44,206 nt of DNA from a virus: positions 1 through 44,206 of the IMG/VR virus record IMGVR_UViG_3300037189_008026, one strand, 5' to 3'. This document shows positions 31,082 through 38,804 of this stretch, piece after piece. The stretch's first letter is position 1, and the number at the start of each line of letters is the position of its first letter. Position numbers and translations under genes: made by a program. Below the pieces are notes generated by a model, which saw nothing but the letters and a program-made list of their open reading frames with translations, searched no databases and was not told where the DNA came from.

Positions 31082-34000
31082 ATGACCGTAAAACCTATTT
31101 GGATTACATCTTCAGGAAGTTTAGGAAGTTTTGAACAAAGCCAACCTATCACTCCAATTGTGTTGGAAGTGGCCAATGCCAACGAAGTAAAAATTATTTC
31201 CAAAACATTGCCTAATGGCTTAAAACTTGATTCAGTAACCAAAACAATTACTGGGGTTCCACTTGATAGTGGGATTACAAAAACCTACGACTTTGTTGTT
31301 AGAGCAAGTATTGTAGATGTTGATGGTAAGACTTATATACAGGATAGAACTTTCAACATTACAATTATTAGTAATGCTCAGCCAATACTACTAACTCCTC
31401 CTGGTGCAATATCTATTGGGTTGAATAAAGAAAACTTTGTTTTAAACAAATCAATAGTTAATTTTCAATTTGATGCTGTAGCTAATAGTGTTCCACCTGG
31501 ACAAAAATTAAAATTTTATTTAGAAGAAAATAAAGGAGAATTACCTCCTGGACTCAAATTATCAGAAGAAGGTCTTCTATACGGGACAATTGATGATGAT
31601 TTGGAATTAGATTTCAAAGTTGTTCAAGGAACATATGATAGAGATTTTTATGACATTAATCCCTATGACTATGGAACTCCAATTGAGCCAGCTAGAGGTA
31701 TAACAACTGTTGCTAATGGGAAAATACAATCTGCATCAGTTACCTATGGCGGCAATGGATATTTGCTAGATCCAAAAATTATTGTAGGTGGTAGTGTAGA
31801 TTTTAGCTCTATTGTTATCACTGATGGTGGAAATGGTTATACCGTTGCACCAACAGTTGTTTTTAGTAATAGTTTAACCATTGGCGGAATTACTGCAACA
31901 GGATATGCTGAAATATCAAACGGATCTGTTACTAACATCGTTATAACAAATCCTGGAACAGGATATGAAGTTGCCCCAACAATTATATTCAAAGATCAAA
32001 ATACAGGTAGTGGAGCAAGTGCTACATGTGAGTTACAATTAGGATTAGACGGTGCTCTTATTGCAAGAGTCACTAACGGAACTGTTGTTGATATTGATAT
32101 TGCAAATCCTGGTAGTGGATACCAAACAGCTCCTGCAATAAGTTTTGGTGCTCCAACAGCAGGATCTAGAATTATATCTAAAACTTATAAGTTTTCTTTG
32201 ACAGTTGCTAATGGTGAATTAACTGACACTAAAATTTATACCATTTTTGTAAAGAGTGAAAATTCTTTACGTGTCGATACTACATTTATCTTTTCAGATA
32301 CTGTTGACTTTGATACTAGTAGAACATATATTCAACCACCAATTTGGATTACCCCAAACACACTTCCAATTGTAAAAGGCAACAACAACTACATATATGA
32401 TTTAGAAGTATTTGATCCAACACCTACTGTAGGAAAATTATATTTTGGTCTATTAGATTTTAATTTTGACGGTACTCCTAGTGAGTTTGGTCCAAGAAAT
32501 AATGAGAGAAATCAAATCACGCATAATATAGTACATGTTGATTTAGAATCTCCAGTGCTATTAACACTATCACAACGACATACTTTTAAAGATAGCGATC
32601 GAGTTAGAATTTCAAATGTTGGCGGTACTACTGAGCTTAACGATGATGTGTATTATATCAAAGTAATTAGTGAAATTCAAATTGCTTTATATTCTGACGT
32701 GGTGTTAGTAAACCCAATTGTGGGCACATTCTTTAATGCCTACACAAGTGGTGGTAAAGTAAATCCTGAAGAAAACTATTTAAAATTGGACCCTGTTGGT
32801 GGGGAAATCAATGGATTCATTCCATACCAACCAAGTGTGACAAAAACTTATACCTTCACTGTTCAAATACAAAGAATTTTAGATGATGTTGAAGTAGCAA
32901 ATTCTTTTAAACAATTTCAGTTAACAGTAGAAGGAAATATACAAGGGGACATTAATTTCGTTACTCCAACACTTGTTGGAACATTAAAACCAAACGAACA
33001 AAGTTTGTTAAAAATTGAAGCTGAATCTACGTTACCTTCAGCATCTGTAATATATGACCTTATACCTGGATATGGTAAAACTTCAGGAGTAAACTATATT
33101 GAGTTGAATCTAACAGAATATCGCGGAAATATTCTAATTGAAAATTATGGTATAAATCCAGTAGTAATTTTAGAAAAAGGACAAAGCTACAAAATTAATG
33201 TAGACTTAGATAACTTTACGGTAGGATTTAAAAATATTGATGGATCATACTACAATAGTGGACTTAGACACAGCACAGGAGTTGTTGGGCAGGCTGCACA
33301 AGAAAAGTCTAATGGCTATTATATTTTTATTCCTCCATTTAATGAAACTGATAAAATTGAATTAGTATATACTAATATCAAAAAAGACGGACTATTCCTA
33401 GCATTAAAAAAATATAACATTGATACAAAAGAATGGGATCGTCAAATTATCAACTCATATTTTACAGAATATGATGCTTATACTAATTTAACAAAACAAA
33501 TCAACTCTAATCAAGATGCTCATGCTGTAATTTTAGATTATACAAAAATTCAATTTGGTATTAAGAAATATAATACTGGAACACTTACATGGGATCTTGT
33601 AAATATTCCCGTTACAAAGCCAACAAATCCTACGTCAAATTCATACTGGTTAGATCTTGCTGAAAGTAGCTTTGGAGTTTTAGAATTTAGATATTTTGGA
33701 TTGCAAGGTCGTTGGGTATCAGTTAGTATGTCTGTTGTTACAACTATGCCAAATAACAGCGAAGGGGTCAATGGGAACTATAAAATATTTAACGATGCTG
33801 GCACCTATAAAGTACTTAGAAAAATTAATGGTGTTTGGAAAATTATAGAAAGATTGCCTATCGAAACAAAGACTGCATTTGATCCAAACGTGTTCTTTAA
33901 ACCAGCAATTGCTACTGCACCTGTTACAAATTTACAATACGATGTTTGGTTCAAATACAATGCGTTGTATGACGGGCTAGACAAAAAAATTACAGTCAAT

Positions 34001-35323
34001 TTAAAGAGTTTAGATAATCTTCCTACAGATATTTCAATTGGTCTTGGTGGAGATATCATTGGTAAAATTACTCCAACTACTGGCAACACCTTTAAAGGCT
34101 ACTACAGTAGCAACGTTTTGTACGTGGCTAACGATGTTGTCACATTTAATAATTCTTTATATATTTGTGTAAACCAATATAGATCTACTGGTAATTGGTA
34201 TCAAGAATTGTCTAATTGGAATAGTTTTGCGTATACTAAACGTGTTGCTACCACAATTGACGTTAACAGCTATGGTGTTGCAAAGTTCAGTATCCACGGT
34301 ATAAATGACGACGGCACTTCGATAGATCAACTTTTAAGATTTAGAATTAGAGCTAGAGACACGCAAAATGTTAGCTCTTTAGAAAAAGATTTTACTATTG
34401 CTTATGAAAGCAGTACTGTAACATCATTAACTAACATATATCTACAACCGTTTTTAGGAAAAGAAAGTAGAGATAGATATTTTAATTTTATTACAGATAC
34501 TAATATTTTCTTATCTGATAGTTTGTATAGATCAGAAGATCCAAATTTTGGTATTCAACGTGTTCCTAAGATGTTACTTCTTGGAGGTATTGAAAATACA
34601 AAGTCTGACAATTATGTCAGTGCTGTTCAAAGAAATTATTATGACAGACCTTTGTATTTTGGTGATATAAAAGTTGCTATTGCTAAAAACGAAGACAAGT
34701 TAGAATACGAAGTTATATATGTAGAAATTAACGATCCGTATGAGATTAATAATGTAAGTGTTTCTGATAAAATTAAATTAGCATTTGATTATGATCCTCT
34801 TACCGTTGATTATAGTAAAATTAGAGTTGATGATTCTAGTGTAGTTGCTACTGATACAGGCTTAGACACAATATATCCAAGTAGTATTACACTCATGCAA
34901 GACGCATTAAAAAAGGTCATGCTTGAAACATCTGACAGTGTATTAGTAACTCCAAACTATGAAGATTGGGGAGGAATTATAGGAGCAAGTTCTGAACTTG
35001 ATGATTGGGGTCTGGTTGCAGAACGAGTTTCACTAGTTGACGATTTCTTACTTGCAAGAAATAGTATAGGATTTGACGTTAAATACCGTCCGCTATGGAT
35101 GAATACTAGCCAAGATGGCACAGGAAACCCAGTGGGTTATGTTAAAGCCATACCAATTTGCTATGTCAAACCTGGTGAAAGTGCAAAAATATTGCGATTA
35201 ATTGAAAGAAGCAAGTTTGATTTTAAACTGCTAAATTTCAAAATTGATAGAATAGTAATTCAAAATCCTCTAGGTGAAACCGGGGATAAATATATAAAGT
35301 TTATTAACAGGGAAATTATATGA
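31082..35323 (+). CDS. Large adhesin-like structural protein with Ig-type and sugar-binding-like modules, 1413 aa
   Basis: The N terminus starts PIWITSSGSLGSF and contains two cadherin/He_PIG-like segments (LPNGLKLDSVTKTITGVP at about 43-60, GELPPGLKLSEEGLLYGTI at about 152-170), a fold common in surface-binding proteins. Residues about 219-360 are the Gly-Tyr repeats shared with the giant fibre. A module near 1005-1055 (YYSSNVLYVANDVVTFN, NSLYICVNQYRSTGNW) resembles the short chitin/carbohydrate-binding modules of type 5/12. The C-terminal part is mixed. The start lies 3 bases after the previous stop and the end overlaps the next start, so the cluster is one operon. Likely a fibre or baseplate-tip adhesin; the order of domains is visible, exact partner is not. 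Confidence 0.78.
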   Translation: MTVKPIWITSSGSLGSFEQSQPITPIVLEVANANEVKIISKTLPNGLKLDSVTKTITGVPLDSGITKTYDFVVRASIVDVDGKTYIQDRTFNITIISNAQPILLTPPGAISIGLNKENFVLNKSIVNFQFDAVANSVPPGQKLKFYLEENKGELPPGLKLSEEGLLYGTIDDDLELDFKVVQGTYDRDFYDINPYDYGTPIEPARGITTVANGKIQSASVTYGGNGYLLDPKIIVGGSVDFSSIVITDGGNGYTVAPTVVFSNSLTIGGITATGYAEISNGSVTNIVITNPGTGYEVAPTIIFKDQNTGSGASATCELQLGLDGALIARVTNGTVVDIDIANPGSGYQTAPAISFGAPTAGSRIISKTYKFSLTVANGELTDTKIYTIFVKSENSLRVDTTFIFSDTVDFDTSRTYIQPPIWITPNTLPIVKGNNNYIYDLEVFDPTPTVGKLYFGLLDFNFDGTPSEFGPRNNERNQITHNIVHVDLESPVLLTLSQRHTFKDSDRVRISNVGGTTELNDDVYYIKVISEIQIALYSDVVLVNPIVGTFFNAYTSGGKVNPEENYLKLDPVGGEINGFIPYQPSVTKTYTFTVQIQRILDDVEVANSFKQFQLTVEGNIQGDINFVTPTLVGTLKPNEQSLLKIEAESTLPSASVIYDLIPGYGKTSGVNYIELNLTEYRGNILIENYGINPVVILEKGQSYKINVDLDNFTVGFKNIDGSYYNSGLRHSTGVVGQAAQEKSNGYYIFIPPFNETDKIELVYTNIKKDGLFLALKKYNIDTKEWDRQIINSYFTEYDAYTNLTKQINSNQDAHAVILDYTKIQFGIKKYNTGTLTWDLVNIPVTKPTNPTSNSYWLDLAESSFGVLEFRYFGLQGRWVSVSMSVVTTMPNNSEGVNGNYKIFNDAGTYKVLRKINGVWKIIERLPIETKTAFDPNVFFKPAIATAPVTNLQYDVWFKYNALYDGLDKKITVNLKSLDNLPTDISIGLGGDIIGKITPTTGNTFKGYYSSNVLYVANDVVTFNNSLYICVNQYRSTGNWYQELSNWNSFAYTKRVATTIDVNSYGVAKFSIHGINDDGTSIDQLLRFRIRARDTQNVSSLEKDFTIAYESSTVTSLTNIYLQPFLGKESRDRYFNFITDTNIFLSDSLYRSEDPNFGIQRVPKMLLLGGIENTKSDNYVSAVQRNYYDRPLYFGDIKVAIAKNEDKLEYEVIYVEINDPYEINNVSVSDKIKLAFDYDPLTVDYSKIRVDDSSVVATDTGLDTIYPSSITLMQDALKKVMLETSDSVLVTPNYEDWGGIIGASSELDDWGLVAERVSLVDDFLLARNSIGFDVKYRPLWMNTSQDGTGNPVGYVKAIPICYVKPGESAKILRLIERSKFDFKLLNFKIDRIVIQNPLGETGDKYIKFINREII
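31729..32160 (+). repeat. Gly-Tyr repeat array in the 1413-aa protein
   Basis: Units such as VTYGGNGYLLDPKI, ITDGGNGYTVAPTV, ITNPGTGYEVAPTI and IANPGSGYQTAPAI, the same motif as in the giant fibre at 25411-25854. Shared repeats suggest recombination or common descent of the modules. Confidence 0.8.
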
Positions 35324-35937
35324 GCTCAAGCGCCATTGTTTACACAACAATTAACGAAAACTTTCCAGCCGCAGGGCAGGATAATGATTCACAAGGTTTT
35401 AGAGATAACTTTGCTAGAGTCAAAACTGCATTAGGTACAGCACAAAGTGAAATCACTTATCTAAATAATAATGCTGTTGATAAAACACAGAATAACGATA
35501 TGGGTAACAATACCCTAAGTAATGTGATTTTAAAAAATTATGGAATCGTAAGTAACACAGCATTAACATCTGCTGCCGCAACCAGTGTTATTACCTTCAG
35601 TGAATCTCAATATAGAAGATACAGCTTAGGTAACAATACAAACATTTTTCAAATTGATAACTGGCCCGTTGGTTGTTATTCTGAAATGTTTCTTGAGGTA
35701 GTTTCTGCAAGTGGAACCAAACAAATTAGATTCCAAACAGGTGTTATTAATAATAGCTTAGGGACTCCAGTTAAAAATATGCATTTAGGCGAAGGCTTTG
35801 GAAATAATGCGTATGTGGACTGCACTAGATTAGATAACTCAAATAGATTACAAACTTATCTATTTAAAGTTGCTACACCTGATGGTGGAGTAAACACTTA
35901 TGTATCACTTGTTGATATGTTTAAACAGCAGGCTTAA
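35320..35937 (+). CDS. Small fibre-associated structural protein, 205 aa
   Basis: ATGA overlap with the adhesin gene. The N terminus (INENFPAAGQDNDSQGFRDNF, ARVKTALGTAQSEI) is a variant of the attachment module seen at the start of both long fibres. The rest is a beta-rich domain with GCYSEMFLEVVSASGTKQI and a compact C-terminal end. Last gene of the 17-kb structural block. Probably a small virion component that attaches at the same site as the fibres; position unknown. Confidence 0.7.
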   Translation: MSSSAIVYTTINENFPAAGQDNDSQGFRDNFARVKTALGTAQSEITYLNNNAVDKTQNNDMGNNTLSNVILKNYGIVSNTALTSAAATSVITFSESQYRRYSLGNNTNIFQIDNWPVGCYSEMFLEVVSASGTKQIRFQTGVINNSLGTPVKNMHLGEGFGNNAYVDCTRLDNSNRLQTYLFKVATPDGGVNTYVSLVDMFKQQA

Positions 35938-36170
35938 TGCATCCATTACAAGTAAATCTTGAAAATCTAACTGACAGTGAGTTAGAAGATAAAATAAAAG
36001 AGCTAACCAAAAAGTACTTTGTAGTACTACAGGTTAGCCCTTCAGCATCAACGCAAGTATTGATGTTATTAGAAGATTACAAAAGCGAACAATCAGCAAG
36101 AGAACACAAACGACAAAACCACAAATCAGATCTAGGCGATGAATTTGATGGTTTGATTAATATTGGTTGA
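35937..36170 (+). CDS. Small conserved phage protein, 77 aa
   Basis: Shares one base with the previous stop. Helical, charged, starting MHPLQVNLENLTDSELEDKI and KELTKKYFVVLQVSPSASTQ. Short helical proteins with this N-terminal pattern are found beside structural genes in aquatic T4-like phages and are of unknown role. The -35 of the next promoter begins inside its last codons. Confidence 0.65.
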   Translation: MHPLQVNLENLTDSELEDKIKELTKKYFVVLQVSPSASTQVLMLLEDYKSEQSAREHKRQNHKSDLGDEFDGLINIG

Positions 36171-36194
36171 CATTTTTGTAAATTCATATATAAT
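36167..36194 (+). promoter_or_regulatory. Sigma70-like promoter, possibly giving a leaderless transcript
   Basis: TTGACA (36167-36172), 16 bp, TATAAT (36189-36194). The ATG of the next gene is at 36201, only 6 bases after the -10, so transcription would start at or next to the start codon and leave no room for a ribosome site. Confidence 0.65.
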
Positions 36195-36200
36195 ACTGTA

Positions 36201-36716
36201 ATGCACAGTAATCAATATGGACAAGTTTTTAGGAATGAGCAAGAAGTTTTAGACTTGATGCTCCAAGATCCTAATTTAGATATTTCCAAAATAAATTTTG
36301 AAAGTCTCGATCTTGTTAATCTTTTTAACGAGTCAGCAAGTCGTTGTGGCATAAATGTAAGCATACAGACTGCAAATGAAATCACTCTTGATGTAATTGA
36401 ATTCGATAAACAAAATCAAGCTGATTGGTTTATGCCTAAAGATCATTGCCCAAATTTGATAGAAACATTAATTAATCAATGTAACACTGAAGAACAAAGA
36501 CAGCGGGTTGAGTTAGAACTAGAGCTATATATTAAGCATGGAATGATTGACTTACTGCATTTCATGAAGTATTTGGTTGACACCCTTAGAAAAAATAATG
36601 TCGTTTGGGGTGTTGGCAGGGGTTCTAGTGTAGCAAGTTACATATTATATTTGATAGGAGTTCATAAGGTTGACAGCATTAAATATAATTTAGACATTAA
36701 TGAATTTCTAAAATAA
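36201..36716 (+). CDS. DNA polymerase III alpha-like fragment without catalytic aspartates, 171 aa
   Basis: The C terminus carries the DnaE/PolC palm-entry segment KNNVVWGVGRGSSVASYILY (132-150), followed by LIGVHKVDSIKYNLDINEFL, which aligns with the GRGSxxGSLVAYxLGITDxDPLxYxLLFERFL region of bacterial replicases. In DnaE the two catalytic Asp follow shortly after this point; here the protein stops. The N-terminal 130 residues show an acidic helical domain without a PHP-domain signature. So it is a stand-alone fragment, conserved enough to be under selection. It may bind primer-template or a polymerase partner; a nuclease or polymerase activity is unlikely. Similar short proteins occur in other aquatic T4-like phages, as I recall. 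Confidence 0.75.
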   Translation: MHSNQYGQVFRNEQEVLDLMLQDPNLDISKINFESLDLVNLFNESASRCGINVSIQTANEITLDVIEFDKQNQADWFMPKDHCPNLIETLINQCNTEEQRQRVELELELYIKHGMIDLLHFMKYLVDTLRKNNVVWGVGRGSSVASYILYLIGVHKVDSIKYNLDINEFLK

Positions 36717-36739
36717 ACTTAAAATAAGGAGACACTATT

Positions 36740-37042
36740 ATGAGTGAACGCAAAATTTATAAAACTATGCAGGGAAAAACAATTGATTTTGATGCATTAC
36801 GTTTAGCGAACGAATTAGTACCAGCCATAGGAAACATGAAAGTCAATGCACGTGGCGATCAAATTGCACCAAATGGTACCATTGTTAGAACAAGAGATGA
36901 CATTGTTCAAGAAAGAACTGTTAAAGAAAATGCGCAAATTGAGGAATTTACTGAAGATTTTGGTCCTGAGCCAGAAATCACTCCTGAAGAAGCACAAAAA
37001 ATATTAGCCAAAAATAAGAAAATTAAACCACAGGAGAAGTAA
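36740..37042 (+). CDS. Conserved phage protein, 100 aa
   Basis: Starts with AAGGAG upstream and ends one base before the GroES-like gene. The N-terminal part (KIYKTMQGKTIDFDALRLAN, then GNMKVNARGDQIAPNGTIVR) is a distinctive pattern found in many T4-like phages, often placed among structural or scaffolding genes, but I cannot name it. The C-terminal third is acidic and disordered (EFTEDFGPEPEITPEEAQ). It may be a small virion or assembly factor, given its partner co-chaperonin; unproven. Confidence 0.65.
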   Translation: MSERKIYKTMQGKTIDFDALRLANELVPAIGNMKVNARGDQIAPNGTIVRTRDDIVQERTVKENAQIEEFTEDFGPEPEITPEEAQKILAKNKKIKPQEK

Positions 37043-37402
37043 ATGACTGTCAAAGGCAAATTGCTCCCGCTACATGACAAGGTAATGGTCACCAATATGA
37101 ATTTTGGTGAAGGTAAAACTAAAACTGGCATAGTATTAACATCTGATGATGGCAAAAGCAGTGGTCTACATCCAAGATGGTGCCAAGTCAAATTTGTAGG
37201 GAACGAACAAAAAGACATCAAAGTAGGGCAATGGCTGTTGATGCAACATGGTCGTTGGACACGTGGTATAAAATATGAAGAAGATGGCACTGAAATAACT
37301 CTACATATGATAGACGTAGATGGTGTCTTGCTAGTAAGTAATGAAGAGCCTGAAACAGATGATTACCGAGTCAAAGTCGGTGCAATGAATTTCCAAACAT
37401 AA
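37043..37402 (+). CDS. GroES-like co-chaperonin (T4 gp31 counterpart)
   Basis: 119 residues with the GroES-type opening KGKLLPLHDKVMVTNM and the segment KTKTGIVLTSDDGKSSG, followed by QWLLMQHGRWTRGIKYEE; the order matches the small co-chaperonin barrel. T4 gp31 replaces GroES so the host GroEL can fold the major capsid protein, and phage homologues like this are known in aquatic T4-like phages. It has a longer mobile-loop region and extra strands compared with E. coli GroES (97 aa), as gp31 does. The downstream neighbour is a MazG family enzyme with a one-base gap. Confidence 0.75.
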   Translation: MTVKGKLLPLHDKVMVTNMNFGEGKTKTGIVLTSDDGKSSGLHPRWCQVKFVGNEQKDIKVGQWLLMQHGRWTRGIKYEEDGTEITLHMIDVDGVLLVSNEEPETDDYRVKVGAMNFQT

Positions 37403-37403
37403 T

Positions 37404-37811
37404 ATGAATATTGATCTAAACAAATATAAGGACTTTGTCCAAGCAGTTACTAGCGAAGCAAGTAACGATACAGACGCATTGATTGCTCGTATGCGTGAAT
37501 TACAAACGCAAGAAAACATTAACGTGGCTTTGCTAAACACAGCAAGTACTGGTTTAGGTAGCGAAGGTGGGGAATTCCAAGAAATAGTCAAAAAGATGTT
37601 GTTTCAAGGTAAGCCATTCAACGAAGAAAATCGTTTCCACATGAAGCGTGAACTTGGTGATATTATTTGGTACTGGGTCAATGCATGTCGAGCATTGAAT
37701 CTTGACCCAAACGAAGTTATTGCCGAAAACGTTCGTAAACTGGAATCACGCTATCCAGGTGGGTCTTTTGATGCGTATTATTCTGAAAACCGAAAAGACG
37801 GCGACCTTTGA
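37404..37811 (+). CDS. mazG: MazG-type nucleoside triphosphate pyrophosphohydrolase
   Basis: 135 residues, all-alpha. The metal-binding pattern is complete: SEGGEFQEIVKK gives Glu54 and Glu57, and RELGDIIWYW gives Glu83 and Asp86. The closing ESRYPGGSFDAYYSENR is typical of phage MazG. These enzymes hydrolyse NTPs or ppGpp-like compounds to the monophosphate and pyrophosphate; phage copies are proposed to lower alarmone levels, though recent work on cyanophage MazG questions that. The substrate cannot be assigned from sequence. One base separates it from the GroES-like gene, so both share transcription. Confidence 0.85.
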   Translation: MNIDLNKYKDFVQAVTSEASNDTDALIARMRELQTQENINVALLNTASTGLGSEGGEFQEIVKKMLFQGKPFNEENRFHMKRELGDIIWYWVNACRALNLDPNEVIAENVRKLESRYPGGSFDAYYSENRKDGDL

Positions 37812-37823
37812 TAAAAATGTGTG

Positions 37824-37852
37824 TTGACATAGCGTATAAAATCATTTAAAAT
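37824..37852 (+). promoter_or_regulatory. Sigma70-like promoter upstream of the 37.9-kb small-gene block
   Basis: TTGACA (37824-37829) and TAAAAT (37847-37852), 17-bp spacer. A TATACT at 37853-37858 gives a spacer of 23 bp and is not preferred. The next ATG is at 37885 with GAAAGG upstream. Confidence 0.55.
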
Positions 37853-37884
37853 TATACTGTATATTTTTAATATGAAAGGTCGTT

Positions 37885-38295
37885 ATGTTAGCGCACATTT
37901 ATCGTGGAATTTTGGACATACTCCATGCTCATCATGCTCAACTTCGTAAGAATGTAACTGAGCACATTCGAAAATTTGATGAGAAAAATTTAGAAGACAA
38001 ATTAAGTGATATTAGCGTATACGGCTTTTGGCGTATGCTACTTGAACTAATCTTTAATACTTACATCCACATTTGTTTAGGTGTAGGAATCTTGTTAGCA
38101 TTTACACTAGTGCTAGTATCTTGGCCAATTAGAGCCATATTTGGACTGTATTTTCAAACAGTCTCAATTAAAAATCAGATGATGTATGATATGACTGAAC
38201 CAGTTGATCAAAGTACTCAACAAGTAAATCTACCTAAATACAATGTTAATGAAGGGAAAAAACTAAATGCAAGTACAGCCAAAAGATCCAAGTAA
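37885..38295 (+). CDS. Membrane protein with one long hydrophobic segment, 136 aa
   Basis: A soluble, His-rich N terminus (MLAHIYRGILDILHAHHAQL, KNVTEHIRKF) is followed by a hydrophobic stretch at about residues 52-85 (LLELIFNTYIHICLGVGILL, AFTLVLVSWPIRAIF), which could form one long or two short helices. The C-terminal tail is polar with NVNEGKKLNASTAKRSK. First gene after the promoter at 37824. No family recognised. The next ORF starts inside its 3' end. Confidence 0.65.
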   Translation: MLAHIYRGILDILHAHHAQLRKNVTEHIRKFDEKNLEDKLSDISVYGFWRMLLELIFNTYIHICLGVGILLAFTLVLVSWPIRAIFGLYFQTVSIKNQMMYDMTEPVDQSTQQVNLPKYNVNEGKKLNASTAKRSK

Positions 38296-38434
38296 GGGAC
38301 ATTTTTATGTCAGCCTTGCTAAAAGTGCTATTCGCATTGTAGCGGGTGGCTGTTTGATTACAGGCAACTTGCTAATGGCAGGAGTTTGTCTTATAATGGC
38401 AGAAGTGTTAGGCATTGTTGAGGAATTAGTATGA
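38267..38434 (+). CDS. Small membrane protein, 55 aa
   Basis: An ATG within the end of the previous gene gives a 55-residue product (MQVQPKDPSKGHFYVSLAKS, then AIRIVAGGCLITGNLLMAG, VCLIMAEVLGIVEELV). Residues about 20-50 are hydrophobic, likely two short helices or one long one. The stop overlaps the next start by ATGA. The K..FYVS.AKS.IRI.AG pattern is shared with small proteins of aquatic phages, as I recall. Function unknown. Confidence 0.65.
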   Translation: MQVQPKDPSKGHFYVSLAKSAIRIVAGGCLITGNLLMAGVCLIMAEVLGIVEELV

Positions 38435-38646
38435 GTGGAAAGTGGCATGGTGGTAAGGGTTCTAGACCACGACCTTTTAGTGTAAAAATTAATGAGTTTG
38501 AAGAAAGCATGAATCGTATCTTTGGCAACGAAGAACGTGACCAAGCAAAAGAAGATAAAAAGAAAGCTGACGCCGAGTATTGGGCCAAGATCAAAGAAGA
38601 AACTGATAAACGTATTGCAGAGTTTAATAACAAGGATAAAAAATGA
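38431..38646 (+). CDS. Small basic phage protein, 71 aa
   Basis: 71 residues with the N-terminal motif MSGKWHGGKGSRPRPFSV, a widely shared start among tiny phage proteins of unknown role. The rest is charged helix (NRIFGNEERDQAKEDKKKAD). ATGA overlap upstream and four-base overlap downstream. The Arg/Lys-rich start suggests nucleic-acid binding, without proof. Confidence 0.7.
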   Translation: MSGKWHGGKGSRPRPFSVKINEFEESMNRIFGNEERDQAKEDKKKADAEYWAKIKEETDKRIAEFNNKDKK

Positions 38647-38804
38647 CACCAGCAATAAAAGAAATGAAACAAGGAACATGCGGTTGCGGTCGTAGCCCAA
38701 CTGGAGACTGTTGTGGTTGGCATGGTCTAACTGAAGAACAATATAAAGTTAAATTAGAAGAATATATGACCAATCGAGAGGACATAAACGGCGATGATGC
38801 ATAA
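38643..38804 (+). CDS. Tiny CDGSH-like Cys/His protein, 53 aa
   Basis: 53 residues, starting at the stop of the previous gene (ATGA overlap) and overlapping the next gene by 11 bases. The core CGCGRSPTGDCCGWH (13-27) has the arrangement C-x-C-x2-S-...-C-x-G-x-H, close to the CDGSH motif (C-x-C-x2-[ST]-...-P-x-C-D-G-x-H), where three Cys and one His hold a [2Fe-2S] cluster. Differences: Cys13, Cys15 and Cys23 with His27, one residue fewer between the second and third Cys, and Cys instead of Asp after the third Cys. The remainder (LTEEQYKVKLEEYMTNRED) is an acidic helix. If it binds iron and sulphur it would be a client of the suf/isc operon; a zinc knuckle is the alternative. Similar short CGCGRSPTG proteins exist in bacteria and phages. 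Confidence 0.7.
   Translation: MTPAIKEMKQGTCGCGRSPTGDCCGWHGLTEEQYKVKLEEYMTNREDINGDDA

Noticed and set aside
37832-37858. TATAAA and TATACT as -10 for the promoter at 37824
   Set aside because: The spacers (about 5 and 23 bp) are outside the usual 16-18; TAAAAT at 37847 gives 17.
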